A stretch of DNA of 64,000 bases from Trichocoleus sp. (GTDB lineage: Bacteria; Cyanobacteriota; Cyanobacteriia; Elainellales; Elainellaceae): NCBI GenBank assembly GCA_036702865.1, contig DATNQD010000071.1:233496-297495 (forward strand), in the 5' to 3' direction. The first letter of the stretch is position 1. Each line of letters begins with the position of its first letter. The notes under the pieces were generated by a model that saw only the letters and a list, made by a program, of their open reading frames with translations, made no database searches and was not told the origin of the DNA. Position numbers and translations under genes: made by a program. Below, one piece after another: positions 54,966 through 63,872 of this stretch.

Positions 54966-54979
54966 GGTACAAACGTTCC
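54966..54979. promoter_or_regulatory. LexA-box-like palindrome
   Basis: GGTACAAACGTTCC matches the RGTACNNNDGTWCB consensus reported for cyanobacterial LexA boxes except at one position (C for D). It lies 35 bp upstream of the lexA ATG, between lexA and the divergent small ORF, so it could regulate both. Confidence 0.6.
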
Positions 54980-55013
54980 ATGGAGTGATCTGCTTATAAC
55001 CTAAATCCATCCT

Positions 55014-55637
55014 ATGGAACAGTCTATGGAATCCCTTACTGAAGTCCAACAGCAGCTTTTTAACTGGCTGGTAGACTACATCAAGCAAAATCAGCACTCT
55101 CCTTCTATCCGTCAGATGATGCGGGCGATGAATCTTAAGTCTCCTGCGCCGATTCAAAGCCGCCTAGAGCATTTGCGAGCAAAGGGCTATATTGATTGGA
55201 CAGATGGTAGAGCCAGAACAATTCGTGTCCTCAAAGCACAGGGGTTGCCCATTTTAGGGGCGATCGCAGCAGGTTCTGTCGTTGAATCTTTCACAGATAC
55301 AGCCGAACAGCTTGATTTCTCAAGTTCCTTTCTTAAGCCTGGTGATTATGCCCTAAGGGTTCGGGGTGACAGTATGATTGGTGCGCTCATTGGTGATGGC
55401 GATGTCGTCATTATGCGTCCCGTTCAAGATCCCAAAACGCTGAAAAATGGCGTCATTGTGGCTGCCCGTGTTAACGGTGATGGAACGACACTGAAGTACT
55501 ACCACCGCAAAGTGAATCAGGTGACGCTAAAGCCTGCAAATCCCAACTACCCAACGATCGAAGCGACTGCAACCGAAGTTCAAGTCCAAGGCTTACTTGT
55601 GGCAGTTTGGCGCGGATATAGCAATCTTGCTTCTTAG
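55014..55637 (+). CDS. lexA: LexA repressor with intact self-cleavage residues
   Basis: 207 residues: winged-helix N-terminus (FNWLVDYIKQNQHSPSIRQMMRAMNLKS) and S24 protease C-terminus. The scissile A86-G87 (LGAIAAGSVV), the nucleophile S120 (RGDSMIG) and K161 (TTLKYYHR) are all there. Some cyanobacterial LexA proteins (Synechocystis 6803) have lost these, so this one can probably respond to DNA damage by autocleavage. ATG 55014 or 55026 may start it. A LexA-box-like site lies 35 bp upstream, consistent with self-regulation. Confidence 0.95.
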   Translation: MEQSMESLTEVQQQLFNWLVDYIKQNQHSPSIRQMMRAMNLKSPAPIQSRLEHLRAKGYIDWTDGRARTIRVLKAQGLPILGAIAAGSVVESFTDTAEQLDFSSSFLKPGDYALRVRGDSMIGALIGDGDVVIMRPVQDPKTLKNGVIVAARVNGDGTTLKYYHRKVNQVTLKPANPNYPTIEATATEVQVQGLLVAVWRGYSNLAS

Positions 55638-55821
55638 CCTGGGTGATCTCTCCAAATACAGATCAGCATTGCGATCGATTGGCGGTCAATCTGTGCTCGG
55701 TTGAGCCTGACTGAATTTGATTCAATTAGATTACAGCGGCTCAAGAACTTTCAATTTCTGGAAACCGCTGTTGTATTATCAATAGCTCGTTATCGATATG
55801 GATAGCGAAGTTGCCTTACCG

Positions 55822-57387
55822 CTATGGCGTTGCCGCATTGGGGGCAGTTGTTGGGACTGTACCCGCTTCTGGGCTGCCAGGTAAGGAAGTATTTGGCATG
55901 GGCGAGGCTCCAGGCTGGTTGCCCTGGGTTGCGCGGTTGAGCGCGTTTGCAGCTGTGCCAGTTGGTTGAGCGAGATCGTCGTAGACCACAGCTGCAATTT
56001 GACGAATCAGTTCTTGAGCCCGATCGTCATTGTGCGGACGTTTCACCATCGCAGTGATCGCATAGCGTCTGCCGCTTGGCATGTCGATTAATCCTGTATC
56101 CCCAACTAACGAGCCAATGTCACCCGTTTTATGAGAAATGGTTGCACCTGGACGTAGCGAGGTTGGGAGTAGTGTATCGGTAACGGTCTGCCGCATAATC
56201 TCTAAGGCACGATCGCGAGACTTCATCGACAGCAATTCACCCTGGCTCAGCACTGCCATTAAGGCTGAGAGTTCTTTCGGAGAAGTTGTATTCGTTCCTT
56301 CCAGGTCAGGTAGAACGTTTTGGATGAGGGTTTGCTGTAAGCCCCACTGCTTGAATCGCTGGTTCACTGCTTCAATGCCACCCAGCCTACGAATTAGCAT
56401 GTTGGTTGCCGTGTTGTCACTAATGACAATCATATTTGTGGCGACTTCCAGGGCACTATATTTTGAGCCAACTTCTGCATACTGCATATCCCCAGAGCCA
56501 GTAGCAACATCCTTCTCCTGCATGGTTAACTCTTCATCAAGCCGAATTTTCCCTGCATCGATGTCTTGAAAGAATGCAACCAGAATCGGCACCTTAATCG
56601 TGCTGGCAGCTGAGAAGGTAGATGCCCCGTTTAAGCTGAAGTAGTCACCACTGTCTAAATCTGTCAGAAATACGCCAGGCGTTAGGTCTTTTAGATCTTT
56701 AGTGAGCGGCAATATCTTGCTGGAAAGTGCTGTCATTTCTTGACCAGACTTTAGTCCGGCATTGATAGGCGCACTCGGATTCATGCCGCCAGCAGCAGTC
56801 AAAGCACTTGCCTGTTGAACCTGATTTGTCCCTGCATGGTTGGCTTGCGCTGAGCTTCGCATGGTAGGTTCCCAAATCGACAGAGCGGTTCCTGCGATCG
56901 CCCAGATCCCCACTCCCAAAATCAGCATCCGAATGCCGTGGGTCAAGGGAGAGATCGGACGCGGGGCTCGTTTTTTCCGAACTTGTCGGGTTCTGCGGGG
57001 CTGAGCAGCCGTTGACTGATGCTGGCGTCTTTGAGGAACAGTTTGGGCGGACTCTGGTCTTTGACCTGGAACTCCCTGTACTCCCGCTCGATTTTGTCTG
57101 CCGTGAGCAGGTTCTGTGCCCAGACCATTCATTCGGCTTGTGCGACGCATTCCTGGCTGAGGGGCTGCCTTACCCGATCGATCGCCAGATCGTGAAGACC
57201 GGATATCGGCGGTGGAACCCCGACCTGCCCCTGTTTGTTCTCCAGGTTGACCTACTGTTTCATTGGGATACCGTCTTGACCTTGGATCAAGTCTTTGATC
57301 AACAGCAGGAGTGGGTTGAGAACGCCGATTACGACGACGACGCGATCGACGCTGGGCTTCACTAGAGCGGTTGATGGGTTCTAACAC
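55822..57387 (-). CDS. Membrane-anchored class A beta-lactamase-like serine hydrolase
   Basis: 521 residues. The first 145 are a low-complexity Arg/Gln/Pro-rich cytoplasmic region, then one membrane helix (151-172), a linker and a serine hydrolase domain (about 235-480). Catalytic motifs: S262-TI-K265, S323-D-N325 and K420-T-G422. The omega-loop Glu of true class A enzymes may correspond to LEGTN (363). A Pro/Ala/Asn-rich tail follows. It is probably a periplasmic cell-wall hydrolase/PBP-like or beta-lactam-resistance enzyme; antibiotic hydrolysis cannot be inferred from the sequence. Confidence 0.9.
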   Translation of the reverse strand: MLEPINRSSEAQRRSRRRRNRRSQPTPAVDQRLDPRSRRYPNETVGQPGEQTGAGRGSTADIRSSRSGDRSGKAAPQPGMRRTSRMNGLGTEPAHGRQNRAGVQGVPGQRPESAQTVPQRRQHQSTAAQPRRTRQVRKKRAPRPISPLTHGIRMLILGVGIWAIAGTALSIWEPTMRSSAQANHAGTNQVQQASALTAAGGMNPSAPINAGLKSGQEMTALSSKILPLTKDLKDLTPGVFLTDLDSGDYFSLNGASTFSAASTIKVPILVAFFQDIDAGKIRLDEELTMQEKDVATGSGDMQYAEVGSKYSALEVATNMIVISDNTATNMLIRRLGGIEAVNQRFKQWGLQQTLIQNVLPDLEGTNTTSPKELSALMAVLSQGELLSMKSRDRALEIMRQTVTDTLLPTSLRPGATISHKTGDIGSLVGDTGLIDMPSGRRYAITAMVKRPHNDDRAQELIRQIAAVVYDDLAQPTGTAANALNRATQGNQPGASPMPNTSLPGSPEAGTVPTTAPNAATP

Positions 57388-57640
57388 GAGCCGTACCTCA
57401 GAGATGCAGTGAACAGATGATAAACAGATGTTGTAGCGGTGGATTGGGGTTCAGCAATGACGTTCATAATAAAGCTCTACTGTCCGAACCTACTGGGAAA
57501 TCTACGGTATCCAAGGATTTCGTTGTTTATTTTTAATACTCCTTGAGCTTATTGACAAGCCCTAGAGGAAAATCGCTCTAAATCTTAGCCCTAAAACTAC
57601 CGAATTTATCCACTCAGGATGAGCTTAACTTCATAAAAGT

Positions 57641-58423
57641 TCAACTTTCGGGAGTCGATCGCGCTTTTGTCCGCATTGCCCATTCCATTTGCCTCACAAT
57701 TCCCCGCATCATTGCAACCTCCTCTACTGACGGATAAGCGCGATTAAAGATCCGCCTAAATTTCTCCATCCGGCTTGCCGCAGTATGTGGATAAAGGTAG
57801 CCAATCTTCAGGAGCAGTGCTTCTAATTGCTGGTAATACCCTTCTCGCGCATCGAGCGGCGCTAGATCAGGGGAAGACATTGCCTGCTGGACTTCAGGGG
57901 GCGATTGAGCAGGCATTTCCACCCAATTTAGAGCCTGAACAAAAAGTTCATAGCAGCAAATGGCAACTGCCTGTGCCAGGTTGAGTGATGGATAAACGAC
58001 GCTGGCTGGAATCTGAATCAACCGCTGGGCGTAGTTCAGCTCTTCATTCGTTAGCCCGTGATCTTCGCGCCCAAAAATCAGCGCATTTGAACTACCCGTA
58101 GCCCCAGATAGCAGCCAGGGTAGCGCCACTCTGGGAGATTCCAGAACCATGTTCAGGGTTGTGTCTCGTCCGGTTGTGGCAATCGATCGCTGACAGCCTT
58201 GCAACGCCTCCGGTAAAGTTTGCACTTGAATCGCCGCCTCCAGCACATCCGCCGCATGAACTGCCATCAACCGCGCTTCTTCCCCTAAAGGATCACACTG
58301 AGGATTGACAAGAACAAGGTGCCGCAGCCCCATATTTTTCATCACACGGGCAACCGAACCGACGTTCAACGCCCCCGCAGGCTCCACCAAAACAATTTTT
58401 ACCTCCGCCAATTCAGTTTCCAT
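57641..58423 (-). CDS. trmJ: tRNA 2'-O-methyltransferase, TrmJ-like
   Basis: 260 residues of the SPOUT class. VKIVLVEPAGALNVGSVARVMKNMGLRHLVLVNP is the motif 1 region; ALIFGREDHGLTNEELNYAQRLIQIPASVVYPSLNLAQAVAICCYELF holds motifs 2 and 3 of the knot. A C-terminal helical extension (LLLKIGYLYPHTAASRMEKFRRIFNRAYPS) is typical of TrmJ. It would methylate the ribose of C/U32 in some tRNAs using AdoMet. ATG at 58423. It follows the divergent nucleotidyltransferase promoter. Confidence 0.93.
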   Translation of the reverse strand: METELAEVKIVLVEPAGALNVGSVARVMKNMGLRHLVLVNPQCDPLGEEARLMAVHAADVLEAAIQVQTLPEALQGCQRSIATTGRDTTLNMVLESPRVALPWLLSGATGSSNALIFGREDHGLTNEELNYAQRLIQIPASVVYPSLNLAQAVAICCYELFVQALNWVEMPAQSPPEVQQAMSSPDLAPLDAREGYYQQLEALLLKIGYLYPHTAASRMEKFRRIFNRAYPSVEEVAMMRGIVRQMEWAMRTKARSTPES

Positions 58424-58670
58424 ACAGCAAAAAGGAGATAGAGTTACAGGGTACTAAGGTACAGGAGGTGGGGGGTTAGTTGTCGGGATCAGAGGGCAGG
58501 CACAGAGATTAGATTGATGAGGTTCGTCGAGTGAAGAAACAATGCGGTGTAATGCCGTTGAGAGTAACACTAGATAGCAAGATTAGTGTCAATCTCTAAG
58601 CAGTTTTCCCATCAGCTTTTGCTGGGATGATCGGGTGAAATGTCCATCACGTTATTATCCATTGCTCCCT

Positions 58671-59459
58671 ATGCTCCCTACTCCCCAACCCCTCGAAGTC
58701 ATCGGTTTGCTTCCAGCAGGCGGACAGGCAACCCGCATTGCACCTTTGCCAACCAGTAAGGAGCTTTATCCGATCGGCTTTCGGGCAGTGGATGAGGCAG
58801 GCAATCTGCGCCCCAAGGTGGTGAGCTATTACCTATTGGAGAAAATGCGATCGGCGGGCATTCGTAAGGCATTTTTCATTCTGCGTCCAGGCAAATGGGA
58901 TATTCCGGCGTACTATGGCGACGGAGCGATCGTCGATATGCATCTGGGCTATCTCACGGTTCATGTGCCTTATGGAGTACCCTACACGCTGAACCAGGCT
59001 TATCCGTTTGTGCGAGGGGCAATTGTGGCGCTGGGCTTTCCCGACATTTTGTTTCAGCCCGAAAATGCCTTTCAGTCATTGCTCGATCGGTTGACAGGCG
59101 GTTGTGCCGATGTTGTGTTGGGGCTGCTTCCCACTGCGAACTACCGCAAAGCAGGTATGGTTGAATTTGATCCGGCAGGCGTAGTATCTCGGATCATCGA
59201 AAAACCACAGCAAACCGACCTCTGCTATATGTGGGCAATTGCTGTTTGGACGCCTCAATTTACCGAGTTCTTGCACAATTACCTGCAAACGCATCAGCCC
59301 GATCAAGAACTGCCGATCGGGGATGTCATCCAAGCCGCAATTAAATCAGGCTTACGAGTCGAAGCCGAACCCTTCCCTCAGGGCAGCTACCTTGATATTG
59401 GAACCCCAGAAGATTTGATCAAAGCCATTCACAGCCAGACCCCATCTCCCTTCAACTAA
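58671..59459 (+). CDS. Sugar nucleotidyltransferase family protein
   Basis: 262 residues from ATG 58671 (a GTG 36 bp upstream is possible). The N-terminal motif LLPAGGQATRIAPLPTSKELYPIG binds NTP and sugar phosphate; AGIRKAFFILRP and VALGFPDILFQ (metal Asp) follow. GYLTVHV, ADVVLGLLPTANYRKAGMVEFD and SYLDIGTPEDLIKAI are further blocks. It is like glucose-1-phosphate nucleotidyltransferases; the exact sugar and base are unknown. There are no exopolysaccharide genes adjacent. Confidence 0.85.
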   Translation: MLPTPQPLEVIGLLPAGGQATRIAPLPTSKELYPIGFRAVDEAGNLRPKVVSYYLLEKMRSAGIRKAFFILRPGKWDIPAYYGDGAIVDMHLGYLTVHVPYGVPYTLNQAYPFVRGAIVALGFPDILFQPENAFQSLLDRLTGGCADVVLGLLPTANYRKAGMVEFDPAGVVSRIIEKPQQTDLCYMWAIAVWTPQFTEFLHNYLQTHQPDQELPIGDVIQAAIKSGLRVEAEPFPQGSYLDIGTPEDLIKAIHSQTPSPFN

Positions 59460-59685
59460 TCTGTAACGGGAAGCGTCAATGGCAATGAACAGACCAGGAC
59501 ATCAAACTAATGGTTTGCTGTTATCCAATTTGCTTAGCAAACCTTGAGCAAAATTCAGCTACAAATACAGCTACAAATAAAAGACCACCTGACCTTTATA
59601 GCCAAATGGTTTTGTGTGAGGCTGCTTACTTAGACCCAACGAGTCAAGATCAACAGAGTTTTGTTTGGTAGTGAGCTAAGAAGCC

Positions 59686-60204
59686 TTAGCGGTGGCTGAA
59701 CCACTTAGAAGCAACGGCTCCAAGCGCAGCACCGATTATCGGATTGCTAATGAACTTCACAAGGGCAGGTTGATCAGCGAGAACCTCATGAAAAACATCA
59801 GGATGATTGTGATAGGCAAATGCAGCCAGTTTAGAAACATCATCAGGACTCATCCGGTTGGCATGATGAGAAGACAGCCCCAATTGCCGCTCTAAATCCC
59901 GATCACTCAATCCCCGCTTTTTCAAATGGCTGAAGAAATCGCGCGCCACATCATCTCGCTCATTGGGTTTGATCTGAGCGATTGCCTTTTGTAATTCTGG
60001 CTCCATCTGATCGGAGGGAACACGATCGGGGTGGAACGATCGACCAAACAACTGTCGTCGCTCATCGCGTGAAGAACGCTGGGCAAAATCATCAAAGTTC
60101 TCGTATTCATTCACAGACTCAGTGGATGAGTTACCCAAAGAATCTACATTGCCGCGTGCTAAATCTTGATTGATTTGCCGCTTATAATCATCGCTACTAG
60201 GCAT
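59686..60204 (-). CDS. Hypothetical protein with helical C-terminal domain
   Basis: 172 residues from ATG 60204, which has AGGAG upstream; the frame extends 31 codons further without good start. The N-terminal half is Ser/Asn/Asp/Arg-rich and probably disordered. The C-terminal half is helical: ERDDVARDFFSHLKKRGLSDRDLERQLGLSSHHANRMSPDDVSKLAAFAYHNHPDVFHEVL, then a Gly/Ala hydrophobic segment (NPIIGAALGAVASKWFSHR). The tail could dock on a membrane. I recall such proteins among cyanobacteria but no function. Confidence 0.7.
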   Translation of the reverse strand: MPSSDDYKRQINQDLARGNVDSLGNSSTESVNEYENFDDFAQRSSRDERRQLFGRSFHPDRVPSDQMEPELQKAIAQIKPNERDDVARDFFSHLKKRGLSDRDLERQLGLSSHHANRMSPDDVSKLAAFAYHNHPDVFHEVLADQPALVKFISNPIIGAALGAVASKWFSHR

Positions 60205-60355
60205 TTTAAAACTCCTATCTTCCAGACAATTCTTAATGCAACTTGAGGCTAAATTAGGGTTGCTAAAAATCTCACTCTTTTGGAACAAGCATCTCATTCA
60301 CTGATGAAACAAGAGCAACCCTAGTCTTGCGACTTAAACTTCCAACAAGTTTGTT

Positions 60356-60775
60356 CTAGTGATATTCAACTTGTTGGTTTAGATGGTTATATTTGGCAGT
60401 CAAAATCAGCTTCTTATCTGGAGCGTACATTAAGACCGTGACATCATGGTTAGGGAAGTTCTTTTGAAAACCCTGACTGAGCGATCGAGCTAAAGGACGG
60501 ACTTCATTCGGACGTACCTGAGAAGAAATCACAACTCCCAATTTATCGTTGTCACGCACATAGGCATCTTGAACTAACCCATGCGCTGTTTGCACAACCC
60601 AGTTGCCAAAATTTTTTCCAGCGGATGTGTTACCGCGTTCTAGTTGGCTGTAAGCGACTGAGGGGGTAGCGGGTTGAGTTGCTTGAGCTGAACCACTACA
60701 AGCAGATGTTGTCACCAAAACTAAGACTAGTGATAGAGCGATAAAAGCCGCTCGAAAACGTCGCAAAAAACTCAC
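60356..60775 (-). CDS. Putative lipoprotein of unknown function
   Basis: 139 residues. MSFLRRFRAAFIALSLVLVLVTTSAC is a signal peptide with lipobox TSAC, so the mature protein is probably a lipoprotein of the plasma or outer membrane. The rest has two globular blocks: GKNFGNWVVQTAHGLVQDAYVRDNDKLGVVISSQVRPNEVRPLARSLSQGFQKNFPNHDVTVLMYAPDKKLILTAKY. It resembles a small PepSY-like or YdhG-like fold by secondary-structure pattern only. No family recognised. Confidence 0.75.
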   Translation of the reverse strand: MSFLRRFRAAFIALSLVLVLVTTSACSGSAQATQPATPSVAYSQLERGNTSAGKNFGNWVVQTAHGLVQDAYVRDNDKLGVVISSQVRPNEVRPLARSLSQGFQKNFPNHDVTVLMYAPDKKLILTAKYNHLNQQVEYH

Positions 60776-61341
60776 TTCAACCTCCTTAAAAATTGCAAGT
60801 GGAGTGATTGAAATCGATCGTCAAAAGCAATATAAGACGTGCTAACGACACGCCTGTTTGAGCATTTGCCTATAATTGCTACCATAGAAGGCTTATCCCC
60901 GAACAACCTCTGTCGGAAGTTGTAACTGAGGATACACTTCTAATTTATACTTGCTATTCATTTAAATGTAATTAGTTTTAAGATGAGTTCTGTTTGGTTG
61001 CAGTTAACCAGATGTGGACTCTCTTAACTCATTGTATAGTTTTAATCCAGGGGAAAATTACATAGACTCGTGTTCATTAGACATTTTATCTATCTTTTAA
61101 CAATTGGTTTTTAACTCCTAATTCTTCCAAAGGATTACCCGTCAAGGCTCTATATTTTTACCATTCTCTATCACGCAGATTTGTCTTAATCATAAAGGGC
61201 TAAGATCAGGAAGGATTTTGTGCTTTCTGTCCTTTACGCAGGAGTAGAATCTAAACAGCTTTATTCCCTGTCTGTTAACGAAGCAAAAGTTAACGATCGC
61301 ACAACTCATGATCGCTTCAACATGACCGAGCAGAGTGCTTC
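60776..61341 (+). other. Intergenic region with direct repeats before regulator
   Basis: 566 bp without a gene. Direct repeats GTTAACGA lie at 61274-61281 and 61289-61296, 15 bp apart, 46-68 bp before the regulator start. They could bind an OmpR-type regulator. No RNA gene recognised. Confidence 0.5.
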
Positions 61342-63243
61342 ATGAAAATTTTGTTGGTAGAGGATGATGTGTTGCTGAGTGTAGCCCTAATCAAGGTACT
61401 AGAGGCACACCATTATGCGATCGACTTGGCAGACAATGGGCAAGTTGGGTTAGACCTGGCAACTGCTGTTGAGTACGATTTGATCCTGCTAGACGTGCAG
61501 GTTCCCAAACTAGACGGAATTACCCTCTGTCGACAACTGCGATCGCAGAGCTATCGCCAACCAATTGTGCTCCTTACTGCCAATAATTCTGATGCGGATA
61601 TGGTGGCAGGGTTTGATGCCGGAGCAGATGACTACATCAGTAAGCCCTGTGCTCCAGATGTCTTGTTGGCAAAAATACGGACATGGCTGCGACGGAGCGG
61701 TGCCCTGGTTCACCCAAAATCTACTCAGGACTCAACGGCTACCTTAACCTGGGGAGAACTCTGTTTGGATTTGGATTCGGGTCGGGTTACCGTTGGCGGG
61801 CTTGTTGTTCCTCTGACTGCAACAGAATATAACTTGCTGGAATTGTTTTTGCGGAATCCAGACCGCATCTTTAGCCGCAGCGTCATTCTGGATCGGTTGT
61901 GGGGTTTAGAAGATGCTCCCAGCGATCGCGCCATTGTCACGTATGTTAAAGATGTGCGAAAGAAACTGAAAGCAGGCGGGCTAAACGAAGAGATGATTGA
62001 AACAGTTTATGGAATGGGCTATCGCCTGAAGTCTGCTCCCCAAACTCCATCTCCCCATGCCAACACTTCTGAGAAAGATGATATTCGTAAGCAGCGATCG
62101 CTTGAGGATAGGTCTGCAATTGACAGAGTACTCAAACGATTCCAGGGGGTGTTTAGTGATCAGGTTGCTGTACTGGAGCAGGCAGAAACCGCTCTGGTAG
62201 CAGGAAATTTGCAGCCAGACCTACAGCAAGCCGCAAAGCAAGAATCACATAAGTTGGCGGGGTCACTAGCCTCGTTTGGTTATGCGGAAGGGTCAAAGCT
62301 GGCGCGATCGATTGAGCATCTGCTGATAGATAGCCTCTCCTTCTCCCTCGAAGCCATCACTCGGTTTTCTGCACTGGTTGCAGGATTAAAGCAGGAGTTG
62401 GCAACGGCTCCGATCGCATCAACTGCCTTACCCGTTTCATTCGCCCAGCCCTATCGAGTATTGGTAATTGACGATGATGTCGCATTAACTAAGCGATTAA
62501 AGGCAGAATCAGATGCTTGGGGTTTTCGCATCAAAGTTGCCTCCAGTTTAGCTGAAGCGCGATCGCGTCTAGCCCTCAAGATTCCTGATGTAGTGCTGCT
62601 AGATCTCAGTTTTCCACAAGCAGAAGAAGATGGATTAACCCTGCTGCAGGAGATTACTGGGCGGTTCCCTGACCTACCTGTGATTGTATTTACAGGACGA
62701 GATACCCTTGCTGATCGATTGGCTGTTTCACGTCTGGGCGCACGACAGTTTTTGCATAAGCCTGCCAGTACTGAGCAGATTTTGAGCGCGATCGTCCGCG
62801 TTTCACCTAAGCGCCAAACCGTAGAAGCCAAAGTCTTAATTGTTGACGATGATCCAACGATGTTATCGCTTTTGTCCAGTATGCTTGCTCCTTGGGGTAT
62901 TGACGTGGCAACTCTTAATAATCCCCAGCACTTCTGGAAGGCTTTAGTTGCAACTTCACCCAATTTGCTTCTGTTAGATCTGGAAATGCCTCAGATTAGC
63001 GGATTGGAGTTGTGCCAGGTGGTGCGGCAGGATGCCCATTGGGAAGATTTGCCTATTCTGGTTGTGACGGCTCGCACAGATCCAGATTCTCTTCAACAAG
63101 CCTTTGCTGCCGGAGCTGATGACTTTATTGCCAAGCCAGTATTGGGGCCAGAACTCGTAACAAGGGTACTCAGCCGGATCGAGCGAACTCGCTTACGTCA
63201 GGAGTTGGGGAATATTGATGGCATGATTAAAGGGGGAAACTAG
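61342..63243 (+). CDS. Response regulator REC-wHTH-HPt-REC-REC
   Basis: 633 residues. Receiver 1 (D51, LILLDVQVPKLDG), OmpR winged helix (about 125-225, VPLTATEYNLLELFLRNPDRIFSR to IETVYGMGYRLKS), HPt (about 250-345; histidine in ESHKLAGSLASFG), receiver 2 (VVLLDLSFPQAEEDG) and receiver 3 (LLLLDLEMPQISG) follow. The first four modules match the regulator at 23064-25037, so the two are paralogs. Its gene is followed by the truncated DUF4118 sensor with 2 bp between them, a likely operon. Confidence 0.94.
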   Translation: MKILLVEDDVLLSVALIKVLEAHHYAIDLADNGQVGLDLATAVEYDLILLDVQVPKLDGITLCRQLRSQSYRQPIVLLTANNSDADMVAGFDAGADDYISKPCAPDVLLAKIRTWLRRSGALVHPKSTQDSTATLTWGELCLDLDSGRVTVGGLVVPLTATEYNLLELFLRNPDRIFSRSVILDRLWGLEDAPSDRAIVTYVKDVRKKLKAGGLNEEMIETVYGMGYRLKSAPQTPSPHANTSEKDDIRKQRSLEDRSAIDRVLKRFQGVFSDQVAVLEQAETALVAGNLQPDLQQAAKQESHKLAGSLASFGYAEGSKLARSIEHLLIDSLSFSLEAITRFSALVAGLKQELATAPIASTALPVSFAQPYRVLVIDDDVALTKRLKAESDAWGFRIKVASSLAEARSRLALKIPDVVLLDLSFPQAEEDGLTLLQEITGRFPDLPVIVFTGRDTLADRLAVSRLGARQFLHKPASTEQILSAIVRVSPKRQTVEAKVLIVDDDPTMLSLLSSMLAPWGIDVATLNNPQHFWKALVATSPNLLLLDLEMPQISGLELCQVVRQDAHWEDLPILVVTARTDPDSLQQAFAAGADDFIAKPVLGPELVTRVLSRIERTRLRQELGNIDGMIKGGN

Positions 63244-63245
63244 CA

Positions 63246-63872
63246 ATGAGTCTGGATTGGCGATTTTTATCCTATGCTGTGGCGATCGGTTCTACAGTAA
63301 TCGCCCTTCTGCTGAGACTCTGGCTAGATCCTGTGCTGGCTGGCAGCCTTGATGCTTTTTTCTACATTTCTGTAACTATCACTGCCTGGTCTGGTGGATT
63401 TAAGCCAGGAATAATTGCCGTCGTTCTTTCTACATTGGCGATCGATTATTTCTTTGTGCCCCCGATTAGCCAATTTGGAATTGAGCAGGCAGCAGATGGT
63501 TTGCAGCTAGGCATCTTTTTATTTGTTGCTTTAACCATTAGTTTGCTCAGCAGCAATCTTAAAGACAGCAAGCAAAAGATTCAGAAACTCAATCAGCAAT
63601 TCGCTGAAAAAAATGCTGACCAGCTAAGTGCTGCTTTGCGTAAAGCACAAGCTGATGAACAACTGCTGCAACAGCAATTTAAGCAACAGCGGATAGTTAT
63701 GGAGATGACCCAGCGTATCCGACAATTTCTTGATTTGCAGAACATTTTGCAAGCAACCGTAGATGAAGTGCGGCAGTTTCTTCAGATCGATCGGGTGATC
63801 ATCTTTCAATTGACTTCGGATTGGAGAGGAGCAGTTACAGTTGAGTCAGTTGTAGATGAAGTAAGTAGCTAG
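63246..63872 (+). CDS. DUF4118 sensor, truncated within GAF domain
   Basis: 208 residues as it stands. Three or four membrane helices (about 7-110) of the DUF4118 sensor type are followed by a coiled coil (KDSKQKIQKLNQQFAEKN to LLQQQFKQQ) and the first half of a GAF domain (MTQRIRQFLDLQNILQATVDEVRQFLQIDRVIIFQL). The reading frame ends at 63872 just inside foreign-looking DNA, where intact relatives continue through GAF and kinase domains. The truncation is thus most likely an insertion. The kinase half may lie beyond the window. Confidence 0.75.
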   Translation: MSLDWRFLSYAVAIGSTVIALLLRLWLDPVLAGSLDAFFYISVTITAWSGGFKPGIIAVVLSTLAIDYFFVPPISQFGIEQAADGLQLGIFLFVALTISLLSSNLKDSKQKIQKLNQQFAEKNADQLSAALRKAQADEQLLQQQFKQQRIVMEMTQRIRQFLDLQNILQATVDEVRQFLQIDRVIIFQLTSDWRGAVTVESVVDEVSS

